Source of the DNA: Cadophora sp. MPI-SDFR-AT-0126
Taxonomy: Eukaryota > Ascomycota > Leotiomycetes > Helotiales > Ploettnerulaceae
Length of the DNA stretch: 64,000 bases
Assembly: GCA_020747065.1 (NCBI GenBank)
Contig: JAGMVK010000020.1
Location: forward strand, 62,001 to 126,000
Reading direction: 5' to 3'
Shown here: positions 20,657 through 32,106 of the stretch, in pieces
How positions within the stretch are numbered: the first letter of the stretch is position 1
How the letters are laid out: each line of letters starts with the position of its first letter
Notes under the pieces: generated by a model
The model's input: only the letters and a program-made list of their open reading frames with translations
What the model was told of the DNA's origin: nothing
Database searches by the model: none
Translations under genes and position numbers: made by a program

Positions 20657-23600
20657 ATGACACAAGGCTACAGAAGACCCCGAATCGACCATACCCAGGT
20701 CGTTAGACCACCTCGCAATCTACCTTCTCGACATGCAAATCCTCAAGGACCCATCTTGAAGCCAGACTATGATTGGGAGAAGTGGGATGAGCTGGCTGTC
20801 AGACTGAGAGGCGTCGCACGTCATGAGACCACGTACAATCTCTGGAGAATCTTCCGAAGACACGGCGAAATTTCGTTTATTGAGATATTTGAAAGAGATG
20901 GCAAGCGGGATGGCGGTGCTAAGATTGTGTATTCACCCCCGCCAAGCGCACCTTTCTGGAACAATACAACCCATATCATCGACAACGAGGGTGATCCTGG
21001 TGCAACATATATGGTCGACGTTACGTTATGGAATGAGAGATCTCAAGGCAAGATCATCCAGAGCCCCATCAAAAAGACCAAATTCTACCAGCCAAGAATG
21101 AAGCTGATTGCTTCGGCCATCCACTTCGGCCTCCTGATTGATCCCGTCTCGATGATGCCTCTGCATACTATCAAGCCAAACCAATCCGAGCAGAATAAGA
21201 CTACATTCATTGTCGATCTCAAGAGACGCCGTATTGTGGCGAACTTTACCGCCAAGTTCGAGAACCCTGGATACACTCCCAGTTATGATCGCCACAACCA
21301 GTACATGTTTCATATCCCCTTTGACCAGTTGACGAAAATCCAGAGATTGGATTTCAGCGACGTTGCCTTTGCCCTAGTCATTTCCGTCGAGTCACCGCCT
21401 CAATACTACCGGAAGAGACAAGATCAAAAGGCTGGTCATACCAAGGAGAATCCACAGTGGAGCGACTGGGATACTTGGTACCGACAGACCGATATTGTTT
21501 ATGATCCTTACATTCTCCAAAAAGAGAAAATCGCTCTTCATAAAGACCGCCCTGTCATTGACATTGGTACGTCTCTCGCAATTTCTCGGAGCTTATACTA
21601 ACAAGTTAGGTCGCTGGACTACATATCTCTTCGAGTTCGGCCATTCAAACAACTCGGCTGGCTTGTATGCTGAGATCAAACAAGCTCTTCAAGACTTCAA
21701 TATCGAGATTGTGCCTGTTCCGATTCTAACCAAGGTGCCATCCCACTCTGCCGACCTCTGGTCTTTAATTGATCCCCCGAATTTGCAAAATGCTTCTGCT
21801 GACCTTGCATTCATGCAAGGCAGTGACAGCACGATCGCACTGCCTTGGGAAGTCCGATACCAACTGGAGGTCTGCATATCCCGCGAGATCATCAATGAAT
21901 ACAACATCACCAAGCAGTTTGTGAAGAAGCTCGCTGCCGTCGCTGCTGAAGATTCCACAAAAGCTAGACACATTCTCGAGTATGCTGCTACTCAAGAAAA
22001 GCGCATCTACGAGCCATTGTCCATCTTCGATGACCCACTTGCTTTGGCTTTCACATCCAAGACAGAGATTCCTCACTACTGCGCGTACTCGCGTAAAGCC
22101 ACCATTACTCCATCCACTATGTACCTTAGCTCTCCCACAGTTGAGACCACTAACAGAGTCCTCCGTCACTATTCGAGAGAAAACAAGGATGGCCGATTTC
22201 TTCGAGTACAATTCACCGATGAACTGGCTGAGGTGAGTGCTTTGGCCCTGGGCATACCGGACCATACTAATATTGCTAGGGTAAAATCTACTCTTGTGCC
22301 GACAAGCAAAGAAATGACGAGCTCTTTACCCGTGTGTACAGAACTCTCTACAATGGTATCCGAATTGGAGATCGGCACTTCGAATTTCTCGCCTTTGGTA
22401 ATTCGCAATTCCGAGAAAATGGCGCATACTTCTTCTGTCCTACCGACCATTTGTCATGTGAAGATATTCGCAAGTGGATGGGTCATTTTGACCACATTCC
22501 AGTTGTGGCTAAGTATGCTGCCAGACTCGGTCAATGCTTCTCGACAACTCGAGCCATCAATGGTCTTTCTGCGCCGAAAGTCGTTACGCTTGCTGACGTC
22601 GAAAATAACGGCTACTGTTTTACGGATGGCGTTGGCAAGATCAGTCCTTTCCTCGCTCAGATGATTGCTGCAGAGTTGCAACTCCGTACTGCGACTGCTC
22701 CATCAGCATTCCAGTTTCGCCTTGGCGGATGCAAAGGCATTCTAACCGTTTGGCCAGACGCAAAGGACAAAGAGGTTCACATTCGGAAGAGTCAACAGAA
22801 GTTCACCGCCACCTACAATGGTCTCGAGATCATTAGATGTGCTCGGTTCTCTTGTGCCACACTAAACCGACAGACAATTGTCATCCTTTCTTCCCTCGGC
22901 GTACCTGATGAGGTCTTTCACAATATGTTGGCCGCACAACTTGCCAATTATCAGATTGCAATGAGCAACGATGAGGTAGCGGTCAGCTTTTTGCTAAGAT
23001 ATATTGATGAGAACCAAATGACCATTAATCTTGCCACCATGATCCGAAACGGCTTCATGGCCCAAAGAGATCCTTTCGTGCTCTCACTCCTTCATTTGTG
23101 GAGATCCTGGTCCATCAAGCTTCTGAAGGAGAAAGCAAAGATTATCGTCGAGGATGGTGCGTTTGTCCTTGGCTGTGCCGACGAAACAGGCATCCTCCGT
23201 GGTTACACCAAGCCAAAGGCTGCTCATGGTCAGCAGCTTGCTCAAGAGGAATTGCCCCAGATATTCATCCAGGTTCCTGACAAGGAAGACCCCAATCGAT
23301 ACAATGTGATTGAAGGAATCTGCTTGGTTGGCCGAAACCCATCTCTTCATCCCGGCGACCTCAGAGTTGTTGAGGCAATCAACGTCCCAGCTCTACACCA
23401 TCTCAGAGATGTTGTTGTGTTTCCAATACAAGGAGACCGAGACGTCCCTAGTATGTGCTCTGGAGGTGATCTTGACGGTGATGATTTCTTTGTGATCTGG
23501 GATAAGAATCTTCGGCCACCAGAGTGGAATTGTGAACCCATGAACTATTCTCCACCGAAATCAAAGGTCCACAGCCGACCAGTTGAGATCACTGACCTGA

Positions 23601-25233
23601 TGAAGTTCTTCGTTCGTTACATGAAAAACGATGCGCTCCCTACTATCGCCCATGCTCATTTAGCTAACGCGGATGAACGAGAGCAAAGCGTTAAGGATCC
23701 GAAGTGTAAGTCCTTTTCCTTTGTGTTCATAGCTCGCGCTTATCTCCGCTAGGTCTGAAACTCGCTGCTTTGCATTCTAAAGCCGTCGATTATGTTAAGA
23801 CCGGCGAGCCCGCTGAGATGTCTAAGGACCTCCGTCCGAGGAAATGGCCTCACTTCATGGAAAAGAAGCACAAGCCCAAGGAGGCCCAATATCATTCGGA
23901 GAAGATCCTTGGTCAGCTGTACGACAAGGTAGAGAAAGTCAATTTTACTCCACAGTATGAAGAGCCTTTTGATAAGCGCATTCTCCGAGCCTATACTCTC
24001 GACGACTCCATTTTAAAGGCCGCTAGGCAGGTCAAGTCGAAGTACGATGTCCACATGAAGCGCATCATGGCTCAGCAGGAGATCAAGACTGAATTTGAGA
24101 TTTGGTCTACATTCGTGTTGTCTAGGCCTCGTATTGGTAGCGACTACAAGGTTCAGGAGGAGGTCGGTAGAGTCTCTGAGTCGTTGAAGGATCAATTTCG
24201 TCTTGAGTGTGTTGAGAGAGCTGGTGGCACAGATTTCTCTGTCCTTGGACCTTTCGTCGCGGCCATGTACAAGGTAACCAAAGAGGAGCTTGACATCGCC
24301 CTTGCCGAATGCCGAGCCACCAAGATGGTAGGTGGTAATTCAGTTCCAGTACGAAAGATGGAGCCTGGTTATATGCCGTTCATCTCATTCCCTTGGTTGT
24401 TTGAGAAAGAGCTTGGTCGTATTGCTACTGGAATAGCCACTTCTGATGATTTGGAAGGTCTGGGAATGCCGTCTCTGGCCCTCAAGGAGCCTGGTCATTA
24501 TCGGAACCGACAAGGAGGCGGCGGAGTTTTGGAGGAGGACTACATCAAGCGTGAGGATGGAGTTCTCATTCACCGTGGTGAGGAGCTGGACTTGTTCAAT
24601 CAAACTTCCGACACCGAAAACGAGGCAGATGAGAGTGACGTTGACGTAGCTCGAGTGACCAGAGACGGACATTGGTTAACGATCGGTAAATCCGGCGAGA
24701 CAATCTTGGCGACTGAATTCGAGTTTTCCAAGTCTCCACCAATCCCTGAATATATGCGCAAGGGTACTGGTGTTGAAGACGTCGTTCCTCAAGCACCATT
24801 AGATGGGCTAGTCGATCCACGGGAGGCAGCCAGAGATGCTTATTCCGATTCTACCAACCAAAGTTCTGGTCTCGAAAGTATGTTCGAAAAGCGCAAAACC
24901 TCTGCAGGTCAACCTGGGTATCTTGAGGCTGGCTCTTTGAATCTCGACTCAACGAACAAATCCAGTGGCATTTTCACCCCTGACCAGTCACCGGCTGGCA
25001 GTGTATCTCCTGCGCCCAGTCTTGATACTCAGTCCGATCCAGCCGAGGCTGAAGAGGAGATTGTTGAGCTCGAGGTCAAGGAATCTTCTCTGGAGAAAGT
25101 GGCGCGCTTGATTGGCGATCTAGGTCCCAAAATGCCTGCCGATATCCAGGAGGAGGAGGTGGTTGAGGAAGAGGTCATATTGGACGTCAAGGAGTCGTCT
25201 TTGGACAAGTTGAACCGTTTGATGGCGTCTTAG
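20657..25233 (+). CDS. Cellular RNA-dependent RNA polymerase (QDE-1/SAD-1/Rdp1 family)
   Basis: Four exons: 20657-21566, 21610-22232, 22280-23705, 23753-25233, with short introns (43, 47, 47 nt); 1479 aa. The eukaryotic RdRP domain spans roughly residues 450-1050. The catalytic loop CSGGDLDGDDFF is intact, with DLDGD at residues 908-912. An upstream FTDGVGKIS motif and QFRLGGCKG are also family hallmarks. These enzymes make double-stranded RNA from single-stranded templates for RNA silencing. The acidic C-terminal tail (about residue 1330 on) is low-complexity and contains two related units, EVKESSLEKVARLI and DVKESSLDKLNRLM, and two DSTN(Q/K)SSG units. The start chosen is MTQGYRRP; the frame is open 69 codons further upstream but that part is not protein-like. 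Which of the fungal paralogues this is cannot be told without a tree. Confidence 0.95.
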
Positions 25234-26853
25234 ATGTCTCAATCTTCCATTCGCCGTACTCCATTAGTGCAGGCGAAGCACTCGCAGTGAGCACTGGTTG
25301 CAGCATTTTATGAATTTTCTTACAATGGGTGTGCAGTTCATGATAGAATAGGAACCAGTGAGCGTAGGCGTTAAAGGTACGAAGCATGGCATTCATGGAT
25401 AGGATCTGCCCTGGCGCATGCGGCATAGCATAGCGTTGCATGCCAAGCATAGATATATGCCATTCCAGTGGTTTGCGAAACCGCATAGTGAGCAAAGGCA
25501 AATAAAACGTTGATTTGATCTCGTTCTGTAAAGTGCTGTGAAGTAAAATCGTCTTGGGTATAATCTCTAATACCCTAAATTATCTCATCGCACCCCACTT
25601 CACCTATTCGTACTTTCTGCACATGATATTTTTCCGTGTTAACTAGACCAGCCCTCATTCTCAATATCTACTCAAAATGGCGCTCAATCCAGTCCTATTT
25701 GTCTACGAGTAGAAACCGGAGTGTCTCACTTCTCAATTGAGAAGTGAGACGCCAACTCTATACATGGCAACGTCGTCACTGCCTTGTCTTACCATACTAT
25801 CATTAAATGATGCTCACATACAATTCCAATTAAAGGTCATTAACTTTGCTTCGGATCTGAACTGTCTAGAGCCCCCATCGGTGGTGTAAGGCTGTTTTGA
25901 CCTGAATCATGGATGCAATTCTGCTGCTCTAAGGCTTCCGCGTTGATATCCTAGTTGAATGTACGCTATTGCGTTGAAGCCAGAAATTTTCCCTCAAAAA
26001 ATATGACTTCAATAGAGACTGAGGTTCTTCTCTGCTACTTGGCACGTTCAATTAATAGTCTGTTGAAGAAAGTCTAGAGCTGCTGGGCGAATCAGTCGAG
26101 CGAATCTAGTCACAGAGCTATGACTCTTCTTCAAATGGAAGTTCGATTCTGAAAAGTGTTTGAAAATGGAAGGAATGTGAATGGTTATTGAGGGAATCGA
26201 CTTTATGTAGGTTTACAGGAAAACAGAAGTTCAAGGATACTTCACCGGGATCTCAGGAGTTCGTCTCGCCTAACTTCATATTTCGTAAACACAGCAGACC
26301 AGCCACACGAGGAGGGAGGAGGCAAGCACTCAACGTTCCAACCAACACAGATAATTTTGAATGCTGTTAAAACGTGAAAAAATAAACTTACACCTTTTGT
26401 CGGACTTATACAATTTTCTCGTCATTTTTACAAATGTCCTAAAATGGTTAGGTAGGATAATCATTCCTTTCAGTCATGAGCATCCCTGCCAATGGCTGGC
26501 CCAGCCTCTCTCTGCCCTTCCCACACTCTTGGGATGCCCTCGCCCCCCTTCCGCTTCCCCCTCCAACGCAGCAGTGATTACGACACCCAACCAATCCATC
26601 TCCTGGTGATCGTGCCTCTTTCCCCTCATTTTGCCATTCCATACCGTCCCGTGTCTGTACCACCTGTAGTTTGGTATCTGCATGAGAGAGGAAAGGAAGT
26701 ACTGCGGAAGGGGGCTGGCTCCGTTGCTATGCTTTATTTAAATCACTGATCCGCAGCAACTGAACCATCAATCTCTGTAGTACTGGCTCCTACTCCTTCG
26801 AACATTCAATTGTCTCAACCTTGTCCTGGATACACTACACTCCCTCGTTCAGC
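25234..26853. other. Intergenic region with palindrome
   Basis: Holds the RdRP 3' flank, a perfect 28-nt palindrome at 25723-25750, AT-rich sequence to about 26450, and then the promoter of the dehydrogenase, including a TTTATTTAAAT element near 26731. No coding signal is convincing on either strand. Confidence 0.45.
25723..25750. repeat. Perfect 28-nt palindrome
   Basis: The 14-nt half GTCTCACTTCTCAA is followed directly by its exact reverse complement, with no spacer. It lies 490 nt beyond the RdRP stop codon. Such a stem could extrude as a cruciform or fold in RNA; it may also be a footprint of a mobile element. Confidence 0.85.
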
Positions 26854-27939
26854 ATGTCGACCCTCATGTCTACATTGGCACGGCGCTGCACCCTCCGCAG
26901 ACCAATTGCGACGACCCGACGCTCCCTCATGACCCTACCCTCATTCTCTCTCGAAGGTAAGACCTGCGTTGTCACTGGAGCCGCGCGAGGACTAGGAAAA
27001 GAGTTCCTGACAGCATTCGCACTCAGCGGCGCACGCGGGGCATGCATAGACCTATCCCTCGACGGTGGCAAGAAGTCAATCAAACACATCAACGAGCACA
27101 TCTCTTGCCAGCCCTCGACGGCTTCCTACAAGCCCGAACTTCGCGCATACGCATGCGATGTCACGTCCGAAGCACAAGTTCAAGATACATGGGGAGCGAT
27201 TGTGAAGGACTTCGGCCAGGTAGATGTTGTAGTGACGGCCGCTGGGATTGTGGATAATGTGGAGGGCGAGCATTATGCTTTTGATAGGTGGCAGAAGATG
27301 TTTGATATCAATGTTAATGGAAGCTTTCTATTTGCAAGAGAAGCTGGACGATACTGGATTGAAGAAAAGAAGAAGGGGAATGTGATATTAGTTTCGAGCA
27401 TGAGTGCACATATTTGTGTTAGGCCTCAGAAGCAAGCAGCATACAACGCAGTATGTGTTCTCTCACGCTAGCATGCTTCCAGTATACATACAATGGGTTT
27501 GGGGCATGCTGATGAACCTAGTCGAAAGCTGCCGTCTCGTTGATGGGCAAAAGTCTGGCAACAGAGGTATGCTTAAATCCCCCACCAGTCTCACAAGCCA
27601 TCAGCTCATTCGAAACAGTGGGCAACCAAAGGCATCCGTGTCAATAGTCTCTGTCCCGGCTACATGAAAACCGACCTCATCGTCGATCTCCTTGCAAAGG
27701 AAGGAACGCACATTGAGGAGAATTGGGTCAAAGATATACCCATGGGACGGCTTGCCCATCCGAGTGAACTGCAGGGCACGATTGTTTGGATGGCTAGTGA
27801 TGCAAGCTCCTATCTTACTGGGAGTGACATAGTAAGTACCCTGCTGTCTCTCATCCTTTCTCGGGTTGAGACGACACTTCTCCAATTCATTTGATCTAAT
27901 TGTTGCCAGATTGTTGATGGTGGGTACACCTGTTGGTGA
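26854..27939 (+). CDS. Short-chain dehydrogenase/reductase (classical SDR)
   Basis: Four exons: 26854-27450, 27522-27566 (45 nt), 27619-27831, 27910-27939 (30 nt); introns 71, 52, 78 nt, all phase 0; 294 aa. The cofactor motif TGAARGLG begins at residue 41, and the catalytic Ser is in VILVSSMSAH. The catalytic YxxxK (Tyr197-Lys201) is completed only by splicing. Fungal sorbose reductase- and arabinitol dehydrogenase-like SDRs share the closing IVDGGYTCW. The first 30 residues are rich in Arg and Ser/Thr and lack acids (ARRCTLRRPIATTRRS), so a mitochondrial presequence is plausible. The substrate is unknown. The frame is open upstream only through a TTG, so the ATG at 26854 is used. Confidence 0.9.
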
Positions 27940-28580
27940 GGGGTTGATTCCAATTTCTGGAGGCATTAAACGCAATCAGCACTTTCGATCTTAGCGAGCA
28001 TGGAAACAAAACATTCATCCCAATCATCTCCTATGACGATTTACCTCAAACATCTTTTTCTTCCTCGTCATGTGGCGTTGTGTTTGCTCTCGCACTTTAG
28101 CTTTCCCTTTCGCTTGGCTTCATCTCGAACACCCAAACCTGTCGTGTTTCATCTCAGTCTCTCCCCCCTCCTTTTCATCTAAGCGAGTCTATCAGCTTGC
28201 TCTGTCAGATCCTCAGCTCGTCGCATGATAGCTCAATCCAAGGCCATTGACCCTGTAGATGCTGAGCCCCCCGATGTATTTGTTTTAAGTACAGGGGTCA
28301 AGCTATTATCCCGAGGAACTCTGAATGGTGGCAGGGAACTTTATTATCCAAGATTTCCTCCCATGTGCCAGCCTCTTTCTTCTTTTCAAGCTTCTTGAAG
28401 CCTTCGTCGCTGGTTGTCTGTTGTCGCTCTTCCTCTTTACATCATCAATCTTTACCTCGTGCTGGACACAGAACGATACTTACGATTCCCTACATTCGAT
28501 CCACACAATTCTCCTTCGAAATCATCATACGTTACGTCCCTGAATCGCAGGACTCCAATCATTTCACCACACATCTCATC
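27940..28580. other. Intergenic region
   Basis: 3' flank of the dehydrogenase and the CT-rich upstream region of the small secreted protein. Nothing else can be supported. Confidence 0.5.
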
Positions 28581-28769
28581 ATGCGCGCCTCACTATCTGT
28601 CTTCGTCACGCTCCTCTTCGCCAGCAGTGCGTGCGCAAGAGTCATTCCGGCTTGGATGATGAAAGACCCTCCTGTGTCACTCAACACACGCGACATTGAA
28701 GACTCAACTATCATCCGCCATGCGCCAGAGAGCAGTTTCGAGCGGAGGATTGACGATAGGCTTGAGTAG
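28581..28769 (+). CDS. Small secreted protein candidate (62 aa)
   Basis: Starts MRASLSVFVTLLFASSACA, a textbook signal peptide with likely cleavage after the ACA at residue 19. The mature part is only about 43 residues, has no cysteine and is rich in charged residues (RIDDRLE end). The ATG follows a long CT-rich leader and CATCTCATC. No family is recognised. It could be a secreted peptide, or the first exon of a longer gene whose continuation I could not find. Confidence 0.5.
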   Translation: MRASLSVFVTLLFASSACARVIPAWMMKDPPVSLNTRDIEDSTIIRHAPESSFERRIDDRLE

Positions 28770-29087
28770 AGGAGGAAAGTCGGCTGTGACTTCTACGCGT
28801 ATGCTGCGGAGCAATTGGATGGCATTGGTAGGCAGTCTTTCAAATGACCTTGAGCGTTGAATGGAGGAATGAAGAGGGCTTGGGGACGGAGGGGGCCAAA
28901 GGACGTGAAGGACGATATAACGAATTATGACAAGAGACAGAAAGATATGTCAGAGCAGCCAAACTTTGGACATGGTGACGAAGCCAGCTGCGGTGGCCGT
29001 TCACTTCTAGGCGTACTGGAATACACCATCGATCGCTAGAAGATTTCCCTCCAAGTTCTGTCCCTCAATCGTGACATCTGTTCAGAT
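28770..29087. other. Short intergenic, convergent 3' ends
   Basis: Between the small secreted protein and the oxygenase stop. A purine-rich stretch and a short open frame (28857-29039) with no recognisable content; nothing supported. Confidence 0.45.
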
Positions 29088-30075
29088 TCAATCCGCAAAT
29101 CTAGACTTTTCTCTTTTCACGCACAAGTCTGATCTAATAACCCATTTCTCTCCTTCCAAAACTTCCCGTCCTTCATGCTGCGTGAATTTAGCGAATTTCG
29201 GAGAATTACAAGAGAAGAAGACGTACCAACATGCAATCACTCCCATGTTTGTGGAGTAGACACATCCCGGTTTCTAATCCGACAACAATTTCCTTCTCAA
29301 CTGCGTTCTTCTTACCGCCAAATGTAATCTCATCCGGGTAAAAGACGGTCTCGCCACCAACACATCCAGTGGTCGATGATGTCAGATACAACAGCAACGT
29401 CCATGTTGTCTTTGCTGGTGTGGGCGTAGGCTTGGTATTTAGTGTCAAGAGATTGGCTTCATCATCTGAAATATGGCATTAATTATTTTTCTTATGTGGA
29501 TGCGGCTGAAGACTTACAATGACAATCAAAGAACTGGCCTTTCGTATACCGGTAAATGCGTATCGACGGATTGAGACCAATGACCTCTCCTCCCCTACCA
29601 AGTAAGCATAAATATCAGCCTCTGAACAATATTACAAGACTCTGACGAGGACAACAAACCACAGCTCCCTCCTCTCCTCCTCCGTCATCCCCTCTGGCTC
29701 TCCCTCTCCATCCTCGTCCTCTTCCTCGCTCCCGCAAACCAACTCCTTCAATCCCGTCTCCAACCACAGCCTATTCGCGAACGCCTCATCAACCACCTGA
29801 AAACGGTCATTGAACCTCAAAGCATCGCCTTTTTTCGGCTTTCCCGGCGTTGTTGTCAACGGCAATTCCTTTAGAAAATTCACATATGTTTTACAAAGCG
29901 TCGACGTGAAGAATTGAGAAATGGTCACTATTTGAGAGGGGAGTAGTGTTGTGAGTGCGATATCTGATGGCGGCACAAGCGGTTTGAGAGCTGGCCAGTT
30001 GGGTGGTGTGTTAGGTGGAGGCTTGGGGATAGAGGTCTTGGTGGGTCTGGTGGAGGAATGTTTTTTGGGTGGCAT
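29088..30075 (-). CDS. 2OG-Fe(II) oxygenase, prolyl-4-hydroxylase-like
   Basis: Four exons on the minus strand: 30075-29660, 29594-29518, 29465-29227, 29177-29088 (introns 65, 52, 49 nt); 273 aa. The iron facial triad is seen as His164-Tyr-Asp166 (HYDE, built across an intron) and His245 (HEGREV, at the start of the last exon), with Arg259 in WVIRSDL placed to bind 2-oxoglutarate. Upstream are the usual RIYRYTKGQFFDCH and GGETVFYP segments of the P4Hc fold. It starts MPPKKHSSTRPTK with a Pro/Lys-rich tail and no signal peptide, so a cytosolic or nuclear enzyme is likely. The hydroxylated substrate is unknown. A Glu/Asp-rich insertion lies near residues 115-130. Confidence 0.88.
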
Positions 30076-30651
30076 TTTTGGGGAATGTTTCGATAGTGGC
30101 TGTCTAAGACGTTGTTTGGATGGATATGGTAATGAGGCTCCGATTGAAGATGGTTCATGTCTCGGATCCTGGTGAACTGTACAAGTACAATACGGTGGCC
30201 GAAAACGCAGCCATCTGTCTGTCTGACCAGGTCTTCTATTTCTCTTCTCCTCTCTTCCCCTCTCTTCCTACCCTCCCGCACACAATCCGAACAATGTCAC
30301 GAATCTTATTTAATTCGAGAATTGAACGAAATCTGGATGACGATGCTATGTCTCAAGATTAAAAACCCGGAGGCCAGTTCGTGAAGCCAAGTAGCCTCGT
30401 GGTTGGAATTCCACTCTTCCAAGCCTGTCGACATTCCTACCTTATTGCCCCTCTGCCCCTCTCGCGAATGGATCACGATGCAAGAAGCGAGATGGCTGGT
30501 ATGGTGCGCATTGCGATGATATCGATTTTTGTAGAGTTCCTTCTTTTCTCTGTTTTCTATTTCTCGGGCAGTGTTCTCTTCTCATCCTTTCCTTCTCTTG
30601 CATACACGCGCACTTCAACACCACCAGGCCAGGCCTGTTTCCACAATCAAG
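30076..30651. other. Divergent promoter region
   Basis: Shared upstream region of the oxygenase (minus) and the secreted Thr/Ser-rich protein (plus). A CT-rich leader precedes the plus-strand start. No individual sites can be assigned. Confidence 0.4.
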
Positions 30652-32106
30652 ATGTCTCCTTTCTTCTTCTGTACTTTTATATTTACGCTGTGCATTCTAC
30701 CCACTCAAGCATCTTGGTTACCTCCACTCTCATGGCATAACATCATCCGTTCTGATTCTCGGACTTCACACAAAAAAGTCGGAACTGCTCAAGAAGGAAG
30801 TGGAAGCCTGTCTGAAAATGACACAACTCCATACATATTCTCCGTACCCTCCGCAAGCATCATAATACCGACTCCAACTTCCCAAGGTATGATCGTTACG
30901 TCAATTGTACCCATGTACGAGGTGTGCGATACGCCAGGGAAGAATGTCACAAGCTGCTCGACGGCATTCGAGACTGTTACAACCGAGTCCTGCTCCACTG
31001 TCCTAACTTATGCCTTTACGAAGACTACGATCAGTGATTGTAATCACAATATAACATTCTCGTCTCGCACTACGTATGCTTTAGCTACGACTACGCCATC
31101 GGAAGTTCTCCCGCCGACTCCAGTCACATACGTTCAGAGCATAGTATCGTTGTATGCAGCACCATGGCAATCTCTGGCTGCAGATACACCAGGTGGAATC
31201 ACCGTGTTGGTATGCACGACTGATTTCATGGGAAACGAATCTTGTGTTCTGATTGAGGAGATCTGGGTTGTCCACACTGAATACGTGCCTATAATAATAA
31301 CAAGTACTCTTTCCATATCCACATCTTTCTCATCCGTAAGTATCCTGTGCAGCATCAATCACTATTACGCCAGCGCTGACCAATATAGGATGTCGTTCTC
31401 CTCCTCGGACCAAGCCAGCGCCTGGTTGCATCAGCCGGCAACTTTATCCTCTCAACCATCGTCGAGTATTCCACTATGTCTCCAAATGCCACGACTTCAA
31501 CTGTTGCGTCTACCATCAATCAAAGTATGGCCGAAATTAGTACAGTCTTGGGTGATACTTCGACCATTACGAAGACGTTGAGTTTGGTCGGGGGTTCGGT
31601 GGAGCCGTGAGTAGTCTATGTGAAGTATGAATGGAGTTGAGCTGACAGCATACCAGAACGACAGCAGCGACCTTAACTGAGGCTTCCGTAGAGCCGTGAG
31701 TTGCCCCTCAATGGTTGAGAGGACATAGAGAAGCTGACCCCAGAGCAGAACAACGACTCTGACATCAAGAACTACTCTGACCAGTACTGTGACTGTTCAG
31801 CCTGTAGGTGTTCCTCAACCCACCTCATGCAAGACAGCATATTAACGATTCTTAGATACTGAGACCGTGATCTCCGACAACCGTAATGCGGCAAATGGCT
31901 GGTTATCCCAACCTGTTATTCGGGGGTTTGAGACTTGGGAAGAGAGGAGAAGATCTTGCCGATCGAGTCTGGAAGCTCCTGTTGTGCCATTAGTTTCTTC
32001 CTATGTTTGGGCTTCTTGGGTACTTGCATTTTTAGATCTTAGGAGTCTCTACACCACATCAAGTACTGCTCCCTCTTGTAGTGCCTCAATGAATACTGTG
32101 CTTTAA
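30652..32106 (+). CDS. Secreted Thr/Ser-rich protein, unknown function
   Basis: Proposed exons: 30652-31335, 31389-31606, 31657-31695 (39 nt), 31749-31807, 31856-32106; introns 53, 50, 53, 48 nt; 416 aa. The first residues, MSPFFFCTFIFTLCILPTQA, form a signal peptide. The mature protein is rich in Thr/Ser with N-glycosylation sites and four to six cysteines in the first 230 residues, followed by a Thr-rich stalk (TTTLTSRTTLTSTVTVQP), so it is likely a cell-wall or surface mannoprotein. Exon 3 is a 13-codon micro-exon, and the exon-intron unit around it is repeated. The 3' end is uncertain: an alternative splice choice near 31855 would change the last 80 residues, and no GPI signal or membrane anchor is clear. 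Confidence 0.6.

Noticed and set aside
20657..25233. Viral origin for the RNA-dependent RNA polymerase
   Set aside because: The DLDGD double-barrel type catalytic loop, the introns and the length are those of cellular silencing polymerases.
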